Shown here in pieces: positions 36,313 through 47,924 of a stretch of 64,000 bases of DNA (the first letter of the stretch is position 1; every line of letters starts with the position of its first letter). The stretch lies in NCBI GenBank assembly GCA_024699855.1, contig JAMPIQ010000001.1, forward strand, positions 10,726,001-10,790,000, read 5' to 3'. Origin of the DNA: Aphelenchoides besseyi. Its lineage: Eukaryota > Nematoda > Chromadorea > Rhabditida > Aphelenchoididae. The notes beneath the pieces are model-generated. The model made no database searches. It was given only the letters and a program-made list of their open reading frames with translations, and was not told the DNA's origin. A program made the translations under genes and the position numbers.

Positions 36313-36653
36313 CATTCACATGGTCAACTGCGTAATTACTTATTCTGCATGGCTTTCTTTCTCTTCTTACGTGTAATAACTAGTACAAGAAATAAATCTA
36401 AGTCACGTTTGTTTTGACTGAAGTTTAGTCAGAAAGAAGATCAATCCGATTGAGTAGTGTGAATGTATAGCTCATCAAAGAGAAGATCGTAAACCACTTC
36501 ACAAGAAGATAGAAACCGAATAGCTTGTTTACTTCTTGTTAACACCAAATTATTAAATTTGAAAACTGGAAGCAGTTTAAAATTATTTTGCATATTTGCT
36601 CTGAAATTCACAACTTCTGATAAACTTCTCAGTTTGGTTTGTTTGGTTTGGAC

Positions 36654-37211
36654 ATGTCGGCTGCTCGTTTTTTGTTTCTTGCGATTGCTCTCTGCGTTTG
36701 TGTGGTCGATGGTACGAAAGCGAAATACAATGTGGTTGGACAACTGAAATGTCGCGGCTATCCATACAATGGAGCAGTAAGTTTCAATATTTGTGGTGAC
36801 TGAACGTTGATTTGAGTTCGTGGCTTTCTTTGAACACGATAATGCAATCAACGATTTGTGTGCTGTAGTTAAGAGCAACAGTTCCGGTTACTATCACTCG
36901 ACGGCTATCGAAAATGATGGACCATTTGTGTGGCCAGACGAGCTGTTTTTTATTGTGTAAGTTTAATGCGTCTGATGGTAACTCTGCGGTTTATTTTCAG
37001 GGCTCACAGATGCGATACACACAAGTACAAGTGTGTCAAACGCAGTTTGGGAGACAAGCTTTGGACCACGGACTTGGAAAGCCAGGATCCACCGCACGTA
37101 GTCGATACGATTAATTTGTCCGAGGAGAAGCGCGAGAAGTGTGACGAGCGTATGGACAGTATTATTGAGGCAAATCGTATTCTTGAGCCCGAGGATTGTT
37201 ATAGCAATTGA
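36654..37211 (+). CDS. transthyretin-like family protein
   Basis: The signal peptide is MSAARFLFLAIALCVCVVDG. The typical TTL opening follows (NVVGQLKCRGYPYNGA), then VAFFEHDNAINDLCA, SSGYYHSTAIEN, a beta-sandwich with four spaced cysteines (AHRCDTHKYKCVKRSLGD), and a C-terminal helix with CDERMDS and CYSN. There are three exons. Nematode transthyretin-like proteins are secreted; TTR-52, for example, bridges apoptotic cells and engulfing cells. No specific role can be given here. Confidence 0.88.
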
Positions 37212-37245
37212 TAGTCTGTATGTTGTTGTTCAGATTTTTTAAGAA

Positions 37246-37488
37246 CTAAATTTTGATTTGAAAGACGTTCAGTTGAGTTTGAAGTATGGTGGTTATTTTC
37301 AAAATCTGACTGCTTGAACATCTCAATTCTTCACGAGTGGAAAACAAAACGCCTTCTTGAGCGTTTAGATGGAGGCAATAGAAATCAAGCAATAGAGAAC
37401 AGAAAGCCAACAAAGCAGGTGCTGTAGCGGAAGTGCATTTGCTGATAAGAAGAACTCTCAAGATAAGAGTTAAAAACATCCATGTCAT
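37246..37488 (-). CDS. small hydrophobic ORF, possible secreted peptide
   Basis: An 81-codon frame from an ATG at 37488. The N-terminus is signal-like (MTWMFLTLILRVLLISKC), followed by a second hydrophobic stretch (PALLAFCSLLLDFYCL), with no motif. It lies in the 580-base gap downstream of the transthyretin-like gene. Possibly chance. Confidence 0.22.
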   Translation of the reverse strand: MTWMFLTLILRVLLISKCTSATAPALLAFCSLLLDFYCLHLNAQEGVLFSTREELRCSSSQILKITTILQTQLNVFQIKI

Positions 37489-37793
37489 AATCAATCACGT
37501 AAAATACAAAGATTAAACTGTGACCTAAAGCGACAACTTAAAGGCCTGAAAGCGTCCACACAACTGAAACTCAATCTGACTGTTTGCTTAGCGACGGTAA
37601 TAAAACAATTAGAGCAGACGAATCACCTTTTTTGGCTTGTTATAAGCGTTGTTTGGATTAAACCACAGTTTAATCTACGACTGCTCTGCTTTTCTTATTA
37701 ACTCGGCGCTTTTACTATGTCCTATCGTTTGTCTTCAGATATCAACTGAAAGTCAACTTTGCGATTTAGATTCTTCAACAATCATCAACAGAA

Positions 37794-37968
37794 ATGGACT
37801 CCAACAATCGCTTCAAAGTGGCCATTAACAAGAACGGGTTCAACAAGTACAACTCGAAGAATGTGGCAGCGATGCTTGGAAATGCTGCACTGGTAAGCAA
37901 ATCACAAACGTTGAATTCGCAACTCTAAAGTGCATCTTCTGCGTTTCAAGCTTTACTTATTTCAATAA
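37794..37968 (+). CDS. putative 38-residue protein in two exons
   Basis: The first exon (37794-37892) reads MDSNNRFKVAINKNGFNKYN then SKNVAAMLGNAAL and ends at a good donor (GTAAGC). With the acceptor at 37950 it closes as LYLFQ-stop, the stop overlapping an AATAAA signal at about 37965. A different acceptor (37930) would give a longer frame. Codon use in exon 1 is convincing; the function is unknown. Confidence 0.35.
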
Positions 37969-38347
37969 AATATCGTATTTCGGGATAAGATCAATAGTGT
38001 ATTGGAAAAGATGGAGGATTGACTGTACGCACGAACGTGCGACTTTAACTAATCGGGTAAAAGAATGGCCCGTGAAAATTGCTTGGAATGTATTTTGAAG
38101 CGATCGAAATGCGACAATTCATTGCTCCAACAAGCTACACAACGACCGGTCTACCGAGGCGATTAGGAAACAGTCAATCGTCCGATTGTCTCGTGTTGTT
38201 TGAGAACTATTTTGTTAAGTAAACGATTTTTATTACAAGCAGTGAGAGCAAATAAAGCTCAAGTAGAGGTTTTTGGTGCATCAATGATTCCGCCGAGCGA
38301 TACAAACAGTCAGCGGACGAAGACTGTGTAAATAAGAATCGTATTTG

Positions 38348-39029
38348 TCAAGACAAAACTGAATGATGATGCCAACTTTCAAATCGGGCGGATAGGAGAA
38401 TTGGAAACAAATTCAAACCACCAACTTCTTCATAATAATCGTAGATCTCGATCGTCTGTCCCACCAAAACGCTTAAACGCTCAATATCGATATTTCCAAA
38501 TCCCAAATAGCATCTAGAATGAAGGTAGATGGTGAATACAAATACCACAGAACTTAAATCCAATGGAAAGACTTCCACAACTGAGTATCTCTCGTTCTTT
38601 TCTAATGGTCGTTTCTTAATTCTCGCATTTGTAAAGTTAATTGTGAACCCTCTAAACAAAAATCAATAAAGAAACGGGCCATAAACCAACCGTTCTTTTG
38701 AATGGAACAAGTCAAGAATACGCACATTCTCATGATCGTCAAAGGAGAACAGAAATCGACGATCAAACGGGTATTTCGAAAACTTTTAGTTTACAAACAA
38801 TCCCATAAATGTGTGTTTCATAGATCCAATTTCCTCAACCAACAGTTTTGAACAGTTGATGATGTATACTTACAGACTCATCATTCGATTGTTGGCTTTG
38901 TTTCTTGCCTTTACTTCTCTCCGACTTCTTTTTGAGCTCTAAACAATCTTCGACCTCAGAAATCGTTCGCTACTTTTTTGAACTTGTCGGTTTGTCAGTG
39001 CTAGTTCTGTGCGTTGAAATTCTTCTTAA
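38348..39029 (-). CDS. hypothetical protein, 5' end not found
   Basis: Five segments join in phase on the minus strand. They read LRRISTHRTSTDKPTK; a basic LKKKSERSKGKKQSQQ; SKYPFDRRFLFSFDDHENVR; GFTINFTNARIKKRPLEKNE, then SVVEVFPLDL; and GFGNIDIERLSVLVGQTIE, then FPILLSARFESWHHH, ending at 38348. The introns are about 40-100 bases with standard ends. The second half looks like a beta-rich folded domain. I do not recognise the family, and I could not find the start exon upstream of 39029. Confidence 0.5.
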
Positions 39030-39472
39030 CTGAAAAGGTTTCTTTTGAGCGACTAGAAACATTTACAATAATTCCATCGGTCCTTTAGTCAGGCCTTCGA
39101 CATTAAGAACTTTGAGCCTGTAGTTCTGAGCAGTTGAGTCAGAAAGTTGGAGTGCACTGATCGTAATTCGGTTAGTAGTGAAAATTACGTTTCACATCCT
39201 TCGATTTCCAACGACCATTGATTCAAAAAACAAATGTCTCAACCAATATCTGAGATGCGTGAGATCTGAGCATGTCACACCAATTGTTTCATCAATCTGA
39301 GCACTACCATTGGATCATTTAAACAAATTGTCATTTCAATTTGAGAATGAAGAGATAAAGTGGTTGACTTGAATGCAAACAAGCTCGACGGTTGTCAAGA
39401 AGTTTGTGTTCGTCGTTTTCTGTTTCCAAGTCAACTCTACTGTGTTCTTGCTCTTGACGGTCTTCACACACT
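39030..39472. other. intergenic, 440 bases
   Basis: Probably contains the missing 5' end of the hypothetical gene at 38.3-39.0 kb and the promoter of the next gene. Nothing else seen. Confidence 0.35.
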
Positions 39473-39882
39473 ATGCATCCCCTTGTAGCCTGTATCATTG
39501 GGTAAATTCTTGTATTTTCTGTTTCTGATTCCTTTTTCAGTTTTTCGTTTACATTTTTGGTTGGTCTTCTGGTCTTGATTTCCATCGGAATCTACTTGTG
39601 GGCGACTAAATACGAAAAACGAAGAAAAGAGAAGGTAGAACAGAACGCTAAATTGCCGCTGCTGCTCGATGATCCTCCGGCTAAAACCAAAGAGGTTGTG
39701 CGAAAACCAAAGCAGGGAACCCAAATGAAGAGCTGCGGAAGCGATGCATTTGTCAACCCGACTGGTAAAGGTACGACTAGTAGTCCGGGAACTCCACTGA
39801 ACGATGTGAGTTTCCGACTATAGATGATAGCAATCTTGTTGAGCTTCAGACCGTTCGTCATGCGGTGATCGTCACTAATTAA
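39473..39882 (+). CDS. small single-pass membrane protein
   Basis: Three exons join in phase: MHPLVACIIG, then SFTFLVGLLVLISIGIYLWA (a transmembrane helix), then a basic cytoplasmic-type tail (KYEKRRKEKVEQNAK, LLLDDPPAKTKEVVRKP) with SSPGTPLND, ending TVRHAVIVTN. About 105 residues. There is no cleavable signal; type III or tail topology is unclear. I do not recognise the family. Confidence 0.6.
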
Positions 39883-40460
39883 GTCATTTTTTCTTCGAAA
39901 ATCTTTGCTTGTTGTTTCAAATAAAATTTCGACTAGAAGCTGTCGTCCAATCGAGCTTTGGTTCTAAATCAACCGAAGAAGTTTACTGCGAAAAAAGTTT
40001 CAATAGTGAATACGATAAACTTGTTTATGGGCTACACGATAGAGTTTGTTGAGTTGTCAGATTTGATTCACAGTTTTGCATAAACCCAAATGTCCACACG
40101 ATAACACCCCTAAAGTGGCTCTGATGTGTTTGTAACTGAATTGTGTTGATGGCGCTTTCGAACGCATGAATGAAATATAAAAGTGAATAGAGATCCGATA
40201 ATGGCTGATCGCCTTTCCATTCACTCATTTGATGACGACAAAAACCTTCTTTTAATGCCGGGGCCCTGTGGGTGAAGCAACAAATATTAAACACTAAACC
40301 ACATTCGAATCAACCGTTTAATCTCCTCTTCAAGTTATCTCTTACAAACAACTAAACAGAAAGTATTTAAAAGTCCAATAAGACAAATCTTAGAGATTCA
40401 AAGGTTTATGTGCGTAAGAACGAAAAACAACACAATAGAACAAAAACAGTTTGATTGCCT
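39883..40460. other. intergenic, 580 bases
   Basis: The 3' flanks of two convergent genes. No gene or repeat seen. Confidence 0.4.
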
Positions 40461-42243
40461 TCAGGAACGCCGTTTTTCCATGCGCACCGGGATGCCTTTA
40501 GTTGGGACCAAAGAGATTTCCATTCGTGGATAGTTGTCCAAAAAGTTCATATCGGTCGAGAAACGAAAGTTGTAGAGCAGATGAGCAATAAAGACACGTA
40601 TTTCAATGTTTGCAAATCGTTGACCTAAAACTCGGCATTGAAATTCGACTTGAAGACAAGACGCACCGATGCAGTTTCTGGGTCCAGCAGAAAATGGTAT
40701 GTAAGCACTTGGATAAAAAGCTGGACCATCAAGAAAACGATTGGGATCAAACTTCCAACTGTCAGGAAATAACTAAACAAAAGCTGTTAATGAAGTAGTC
40801 GACTAAGTTCTTACTTCATCATTGTGATGCATCAGAAAGATGGACAGCGCGATGTTTGAACCCGCAGGCAAAGTCTGTTCACCGACTTTTATATCATTTT
40901 GTAGCTGTCTGCCAACAATCGCAAGTGGAGGAAACATTCGTAGAGTTTCCTTAATGACTGCATCCAAATACGAAAGCTCTTTGACTTTGTTTGGCGCAAA
41001 TTCCGTGTCATCTCTAAACGTTGTCACAATCTCATTGTAGACCTTCTCTTGAACCTCTTGATGACATGCTAAACACCACAATGTCCACGCAATCCCTTGA
41101 CTTGTTGTATCGAAGCCTAATCATCTAAGTAATAGATTTGAATTGAGAACTCACCAGCGAAGAGAAAAGTGTCCACTTGCCATTGAATTTCTTCCAAATC
41201 CATTGCTCCATCTTGATGAGCATTCAGCAAGATGTCCAAGAAGTCGGGTCGACTTTCATCGCCTCCTTCCTTTTTGCGAGCTGCGATTCGTTTTTGAACA
41301 ACATCACTGGACATTTTTTTCAGCACTTTTAGTGCATCTTTCATTTTCTTCTCATAGCCCAACCATTTCCAGTACCAGTTAAGCAAGTAGAGTGGATTGG
41401 TTCCTTGAAGAAACGCCAGAGGCATAAACGTCTTTACCGCTTTAATGTATGGTTAATTCGGATCCTTCAGTGCGTTCAATTGAATTCCCATTGCAGTTTC
41501 TTAAATTGAAGAAGGCTCCTGGAAATCGATGGAATACAAACCGCTAATGGTGTCCAATGTAGTAAGTTGGATGGTTAAGTAGATGTTATGCACTTCTCCA
41601 TCGGCTTTCTTATTCAAATGTGCAACCAGTTCCTATATGCCCATGAATGAAATTTTCAAGGACGAACATACCCGCGCATGGACATCCATAATATTTGAGT
41701 ATTCGTCCAGTTTATTGAAATGAAATGCGGGAGTAAGTTGTTTTCTCGACTTTCGCCAATATTCTCCATGACTCGTAACCAATCCATTGCCGAAATACGG
41801 ACGAAAACGATCGTAATCGGAAGCTTTTTTGATTTCAATGCTGCTGCTTGTGATTGCCTAAATTGTGGTTTGATAATCGCAGACTTGCAGTTGCAAACCC
41901 TTATGATCTCCGGATCGAATACATACAACTGCAATATCGGTCCAGTCCATATCTTCAGGACTCCACTCGTAGTAGCCACTTTCTTTGCCTCTCGTTGTAA
42001 AAACGCCGTGTATTCTGCAAACAGAAACTTATTTTGTTGGACGCTTAACTCACCTTCTAATCCTCCATCTTTAAACAAGTGCATTGAGCCGATGAATGGC
42101 TTAGACTCAGGGCCGGGAATGTTTTGCGTCGATTTCCAGTGATAGAAAAGCATTTGGAGCCATTTGAAGACTCTGAATGACCACTGGAGGAAGATGATCG
42201 AAGCGACCAGCAAGAGCAAGTTGATTAACATCTCGGTAATCAT
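40461..42243 (-). pseudogene. CYP4-like cytochrome P450 with one in-frame TAA
   Basis: The gene opens with a membrane anchor (MITEMLINLLLLVASIIFL) and a Pro-rich hinge (IPGPESKPFIGS). HGEYWRKSRKQLTPAFHF follows, and then the CYP4-type ETAMGIQLNAL, AGFDTTSQGIAWTLW (I helix), the ExxR motif (KETLRMFPP) and the heme loop PFSAGPRNCIGQRFA with the axial Cys. About eight short introns. All exons join in frame except that AAG GAT CCG AAT is followed by TAA (41453-41455) and then the reading frame continues PYIKAVKTFMPL. No intron can remove it. Apart from this the gene is complete, so it is a recent pseudogene, a null allele, or a base error. In intact form it would be an ER-bound monooxygenase acting on fatty acids or xenobiotics. 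Confidence 0.85.
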
Positions 42244-42951
42244 TATATTTCAAGTGAAAGGAGGTGATTTTGTTTAGTTGTAAACTCGTCTTTATATGCG
42301 CAAAAGTGACCTCTGTAGTCCGACCACAAAGAATCTTCGATGATTATCGTGTTCAAAAACACTAGTGCGAAGAGTATTCGCTGAGCTTTTACGTAGTTTG
42401 TTCGTACCCTCGCGTTGAGTACATTCGGTCACAAGTTGATTGTAGGGAAACTACTCCTTTCGAACACAAGGTACACGCATTGCCTACTTGTTTTTCATTC
42501 CGATTAACCATCGGGTTGTAATTGGAGGTTTAATAGCAGTGGACGACAGGAAGCCATTTTAAATTTGTTCGTTTGACTTGAAGTAACAATGTCGGTTAAC
42601 CGAATGATTTACGAATCTTCGTATGGTCATGTAAATATTTTCGTTGATCATAAAAACAGTGGAAAGTTTTGAAATAAAATCAAAAATTGCCAAAGAATCT
42701 CGAAATCATGGATTGTAAAATAAATTCTGTTCATTAGGATGATTGCTAGTTGCAGCTTCAATCAGCATTTCAAACCCTTCAATGAATTGAAAGCAAGTTC
42801 ATGGCTAAGCTGTTCAAGAAAGACGAATTTAAGATACGAAACCTTGAGTACTGTACTTGTTGATGTTGCCTCCACATTTCCCAAATTAGATCAACAAAAT
42901 TGTGAGACTAAATAAATGAGATCGTTTGCTGAAGTCGATTGGTGCAACATA
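42244..42951. promoter_or_regulatory. upstream region of the P450, with TATA box
   Basis: A TATAAA box on the minus strand (complement of 42291-42296) lies about 50 bases before the P450 start codon. The rest (42.3-42.95 kb) shows no gene. Confidence 0.45.
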
Positions 42952-43534
42952 TCACCTCCTACGTAAATCTGAAATCAATGAATATATCGAAAGAAAGCAA
43001 TCAAGTCCACTTACACGAACGTTTTCGTGCGCGTATTCCAAGACATTCCAGTTGCTGCGAATCGGACATTCCTTTAGCATAACATAACAGTAAACACAAC
43101 ATCATGAGCGACTTGTTCGACTTGAGTTTGTCGTACAGCAAAGCTACTTCGGATTCTCGAAACAATGATCCTTGAGCGCCAACACGTCTAACGATGTTGG
43201 CACTACCCTAACATAAATTTTGCATCGACTGTTCGATTCATTTACCGATAATGCTCACCACAGAGCAAATAGACCATTGATCACATTGCCGGCCGAATCC
43301 GTTGCCTCCATGAACTCGCTGGTTCATAGAATCGAATCGGTATGTCTCGGCAGATTGTTGTAGAGTACTGAATCGCAACTAAACAAAAATATATAGCAAT
43401 CGGTATAATCGAACTGACTATGGAACGGCAACTGTTGGATCAACTTTTCGCATCGCAATCTTGAATCTGTAACCTCGCTGAATAAACAAATTTGTTCAGT
43501 GAACGAAGCGTTTTGTGAATTCACGATGCCAAAT
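42952..43534 (-). CDS. hypothetical protein, partly resolved exons
   Basis: Exons read FGIVNSQNASFTEQICLFSE; LRFSTLQQSAETYRFDSM with VHGGNGFGRQCDQWSICSV; GSANIVRRVGAQGSLFRESE with VALLYDKLKSNKS, a hydrophobic LMMLCLLLCYAKGM and LECLGIRARKR; then YLRRR-stop at 42952. The introns at about 43.2-43.26 and 42.97-43.01 kb have normal ends. The 5' end and the first intron are uncertain, and no start codon was found. I do not recognise the family. It may be a fragment. Confidence 0.45.
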
Positions 43535-43696
43535 CTATAACAATTCCCATTAGGTTAGTTGAATGTTTTGTTTTATGTTTGAGCTTTTAAATAACCGAAG
43601 AAAACGAGTCCAACGGCTTTTTTCTCGCTGCTCTTCGTTTCGCTTTGCGAGCGGTGGACGAGCGGAATGTGTCGGAGAAATCGGGTTGGTCGGTCA

Positions 43697-43995
43697 GCTG
43701 GGAGTCGCGGCGGGCTCCTGTTAGACAGCTTCTTGTCGGCTAGGGTTGGTGAATGGTTTCAATGCGGGCCCATAACGGCTTTGCATCGAATATCGTTGAC
43801 CGAGCGTCCTTGTCAAGGGCAGCGTCAACATGGGGTATCTGTCGGAAGACGAAAATTCCAGGTTGATTAATGAGGGAAGCACTGATCCAGGACGGAAACG
43901 TAGCAAATCAAATTCCCCGCGCTGCAACAGTGAAAGGAGCACGTTTGCGAGATATTCGGTGTTGAGTTGCCGTGTTGTTCACTAGACCCAATTCT
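43697..43995 (+). ncRNA. signal recognition particle RNA (7SL)
   Basis: The RNA scaffold of the SRP, which targets ribosomes making secretory proteins to the ER. The Alu-domain signature GCGGCGGGCTCCTGTTAG is near the 5' end. The S domain shows the conserved helix 8 and its flanks: CAACATGGGGTA, CCAGGTTGATTAATGAGGG, and GATCCAGGACGGAAACGTAGCAAATCA with its SRP54-binding loop CGGAAACGTAGCA. The 3' strand continues to a TTCTTTT run near 43996. The length is about 299 bases, as in other animals. Ends are estimated by counting from the human molecule. No intact second copy is seen in the window. Confidence 0.88.
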
Positions 43996-44369
43996 TTTGC
44001 CTTAAATTGTTTTTGTTTAAATTCGGCGAATATTCAAGAGTTCAACAAGATCAACGACAGTGTTTGTTCGATTTGAACGCTTTCAATCCTCGCATACACA
44101 AACAGTTAACGGATGTTTGATGTCTTTTGCTTTTCATTGTTTTGTTCACTTCCGTTTGATCAATCAAAGAACATAAACAAATGGAATTTGATAATCGCAA
44201 AAAACAGTTTATGATTCTCCATATAAACATTGTGTCGCGGGTACAACGGTGTTCAGAACGTTCTACAGAGACTTCAGCTTCCAATTGTCTTCTATTATTA
44301 AGACACAAATCTTGAACTAATTCAATGTCGTGTATCAACATTCCTAAACAAGCAGATTTCAGGCACCAA
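43996..44369. other. intergenic, 370 bases
   Basis: The 3' flank of the SRP RNA gene and the upstream region of the insulin-like gene. A TTTCAG acceptor ends at 44362, 7 bases before the ATG. Confidence 0.4.
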
Positions 44370-44775
44370 ATGCGACTGGTTGTCTTCGTTCTTTTACCGT
44401 CGAGAGTTTTATGTGTGACAGAAAAATGTAAGTCATGTAATAGTGATTTTATGGAGCAATTATGGAAAGTTCGCGCGCTCTCAAAACAAAATCGTCCTTG
44501 TATAATGAGTAAAAGACCTGTATCGACTTTTCAAATTTGCGAATAGTGCGAAACGTAGCAGCGGAAGAACAAAATGGCAAAATAAACGGTATGTCATGAT
44601 GTGTGTTTGTTAACACTAAAACTTCAGTTGGTCACTGCTGTAAGGATGGATGCACACTGGAGGAGTACAAAATATTTTGTTGCTTCAAGTGAGTTCAATC
44701 CCAATAACTTTACAGTGGTCTTCTAGTGCTGAGTGTCCTAAAGAATGTTACGGAATCCGTCAAAGTGGATTTTAA
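44370..44775 (+). CDS. insulin-like peptide precursor, second copy
   Basis: Four short exons. Signal-like MRLVVFVLLPSRVLCVTE is followed by a B-chain-like segment CNSDFMEQLWKVRALS to RPC. Then, after a 38-base intron and one more, comes the A-chain signature HCCKDGCTLEEYKIFCC (CC-x3-C-x8-C), and after a final intron NAECPKECYGIRQSGF-stop. Compared with the gene at 22.6 kb, the second B-chain cysteine (C-x11-C) is replaced by arginine, while the extra cysteines after the A chain are kept. The first short intron was chosen because it alone keeps the B-chain-like part in frame. Secreted signalling peptide expected. Confidence 0.6.
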
Positions 44776-46308
44776 TAGCATTAAACATATAACTGAATTG
44801 TACTTTCCAATCTGTTGAAATAAACCTGCATTCTAATTCTTTGAGTGTTCCTGCTCTTGAATTCCAATGACCATGTCAACAGAGTTCTCGATGTTAACTT
44901 GTCATAATTTAGTTAAAAGATTGAAGCCGTAAAGAAGAATCGTGTAAGAAATTGGCGATAACGACGAAAACAGCAAGTTAGCCTAAGATTTGACGACAGT
45001 TGTAAAATATTCCGGAACATGAGTTGGATCTTCCGGCAAGTAATCAACTCGTTAAGACGTGTATATCAAGAACAAATCTATGAATCAGTCATACGAAGAC
45101 AAATGTTTTTGTATCTTCTTTTGCTTTGAAAGAAATGTGTGACTTCTAATCTCGTCAAATTGACACCCTGTGCTTGTTGGGGTTTTAATTAAAGTAAATT
45201 GAGTTCTTCATTGAATGAGTATTTGACTAAGAAAATCGTCTTTTCATAAGGACTGCAATTGCTCACATTTATTGTCAATCAGAATGCCGGCCATTGTTTG
45301 ATGATGAACAGGCGGTTCGTCGTGAACATTTGAACCGAACGATATGAACGAGCATAACCGATGAAGGAACTAAATTCCGGCCCACCCTGTCAACATTTTG
45401 CATTTTAAACTTGTTAAGCGGCAGGAAAAACTCTACAAATCTAAGGATTCGTAATTGGAAATCGTGAATACGAAAAAATGTCAAGGAATTTCGCGTCAAA
45501 CAGCACCTCTATTATGCACGAGAGTAGCACCTGTCCAATTAAAATACCCGTTTCACGGCTTTTCAAAAACAAAGTGTTTTGACCTCACTGCTCGGAAACA
45601 TTTGTTTTTACCGTTGACGAGCCTTTGAAGACGTTTTGCCGTTAAGGTTCGCTTTCTCAAAGCTTATTGTCTTCGTTCCATTGCTTTCGATCAGAATACA
45701 AAATTGCAGAAAATGTATACTTCCCAAGTCATTTCGAATCCTTTGTTCATGATTGACCTTGGCAAGAAACGTGCCAGTCACAATAATCGTCACAACGAGA
45801 TAAATTCAGTTATCAACGGTCTTTGGACTGCTATCGTTGTGTTGAAGACTTTCGACAGTTAATTTGATAATCGCCACACACACAAGACTTAATCTCGAAA
45901 ACACGTTTTTGCAACCAAACCGTTTGGGACTCATTTCACAGTAACTACCTTGTTTGCGTCAAAACTAATCATTTCGAACTACTGAGTGGTATTTTCACGC
46001 TCACTCATTGAGCTCTCGGAATGGTGGTTGAGATTCGTCTGTTCCAAGCCACTAACCTTCGAAGCATACAAATTGACTATTGAATCAACAAACTCGAATT
46101 GAGTTTACGCGGGTTACAAAATTCTTGAAGATCATCTTTCTGGTTTTGTACTCGAAGTCATACATTTGATTTTTAAGTTCTGTAGGGAACTAGATTAAAA
46201 TTTTCGTAAATGATAGTCATTTGTATGTTTCAAAAAGTCTTTGTATTTCAATATCGCTCTATTTAGGTCGTATAAACGTGACTAAAAATTTCTTTTAGCT
46301 CTACGAAT
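44776..46308. other. intergenic, 1.5 kb
   Basis: No convincing gene on either strand; the minus frame at 45275-45499 has no recognisable content. The right end is the promoter of the chemoreceptor gene; a TTTTAG acceptor ends at about 46300, just before its ATG. Confidence 0.4.
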
Positions 46309-47613
46309 ATGTCATCCGCAAATCAAACGATTAGCGAGCTTGTGATCGTTGGCAATGTCACCGAAGCGAACTGCAAATTGGCAATGGAGTTGAACAGAAG
46401 CCCGTGGATGATTGGCGTTGTTGTGGTCCATATGTTTGTTGCCGTTTGTGGTTTATTTGGAATGTACAAGTATTTTCAAACCGAACCAGTTCGTAAGGCC
46501 GTTGGATTAGTGGGTGTCAACTTGAAGGTCGGTTTCTGGAAACAACCGATTACCTATCTCGATCTTTAGATTATATCAGTTATCGGTTTCGGTTACTACT
46601 TCTGGGGTTTTGCAAGCGCCATTGTTATTTACTTGTACAGAATAGTAAGCAGAGAAGGAGTCTAGGAGTAACGTCGTCTTTGCAGTACATTTACGCCCGA
46701 CCTCTCGAACCGTGCTCTTACATTTGGGAGTGAGTTTGCTGATGATTCTGTCGATAACATGAACCGTAATTCAGCGGGAGCTCCTGTTATTTCGTTTATT
46801 CTCAACACGCATCAGTGAATATCATGGGATACTCAGTTAGTTGCTCTGCCAACAACGCTCGACGAACTTTCAGGCATTTCACGTGGCACTTCTTTGCGAA
46901 AGAATCTACTCAACGTTCATTGATACGATTCGTGGATATCCACCACTATTTGGTCTAATAACCGGGTTTCTCGTTTTGTTTTTCCCACCTTACTGGATCA
47001 TTTCCCGCTATTACACTTATGTGGCGGCCGGTATCATAAACAATCGAGTTTACTGTGGGGGTCCAGTGAATAGCACAGCAATAGTTAACTACGCTCTTCT
47101 GAGCTCCTTTATCAATTTGTTAACTATCGATGTTGTAGTAACTCTTGGAGACTTCCTTTTGCTTCTTTACAACAAACGACAACTCGCACGGTAAGCAAAA
47201 AACAATAATCGTCTTAATAGTTGGTTTGTAGGAAAATTTCCGACACCTACACTTTAGCTAAATCGTTTTCATTGCACGAGAGTCGTTTGTCGATTCGTTT
47301 GATTTATCCGTTTTCCATTGCTCATAGCTGTTCATATTGTACGGCATTCGTTTTCTACATTTGTTATCTTCTAGAAGTCCCGTACTTGACTAGCGAGATG
47401 GATCAGTTTTGGCGAGAAGGTGTTAATTTGGTGAGTTTAAGAAGTCGAGTAGTATCTTCAAACGACGTTCAGATTCGCACTTTGAACAACTTGCTTCTCT
47501 TTTTTGTCCTCTGTTTTGTGCATCGAAAACAAAAAGCCGATCAACATGAGTGGACGCGAAACGACAATGAAGCTGATCGTTACTTTCAGCAATTCAACCA
47601 AATGATCTCGTGA
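46309..47613 (+). CDS. seven-transmembrane chemoreceptor (Sra/Srab/Sre superfamily-like), copy 1
   Basis: Seven exons join in phase. An extracellular N-terminus with NxS/T sites (ANQTISELVIVGNVTEANC) is followed by TM1 (WMIGVVVVHMFVAVCGLFGM), FGYYFWGFASAIVIYLY, HVALLCERIYSTFIDT, PPLFGLITGFLVLFFPPYWI, LINLLTIDVVVTLGD-like TM5, IAHSCSYCTAFVFYICYLL and TLNNLLLFFVLCFVHRK, with a tail ending NEADRYFQQFNQMIS. The layout and the tail with YFxxFN match nematode chemosensory receptor families. The paralogue at 56.3 kb on the other strand shares most residues and the exon structure. Confidence 0.78.
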
Positions 47614-47924
47614 CATTTGTGTTAACATTCATTCCAATAAACGTTGTTTGTTGCTTGTCTAATCCCTTTCGTGATGAATCTTCTTAACTCCAAATTCAAA
47701 GTCTGGACACCATATCAAATACAATTGGAAATTCAGGTCCAACTTGATACGAAAAGTTTTTTAACAGAAAACGTTTGTTTTTGAAGTTATCCATGAATAC
47801 AAAAAAGGATCGTGTTTTTGGACTTTCAGAATAACAAATAAAGCCGTCTATAGAAAGCAACACCTGTGGATAAACTGTAGGGTTGTAATCTTATGTCGAA
47901 TATGAGAAGTTTATTCTCTTGCAA
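47614..47924. other. intergenic, 310 bases
   Basis: Convergent 3' flanks; an ATTCCAATAAA signal lies near 47631. Nothing else seen. Confidence 0.4.

Noticed and set aside
41500..41545. A second in-frame stop (TAA) in the P450, just before the ETAMG motif
   Set aside because: It lies inside a 42-base intron (GTTTGTATT...TTTAAG); removing it gives TTLDTISETAMG in frame.
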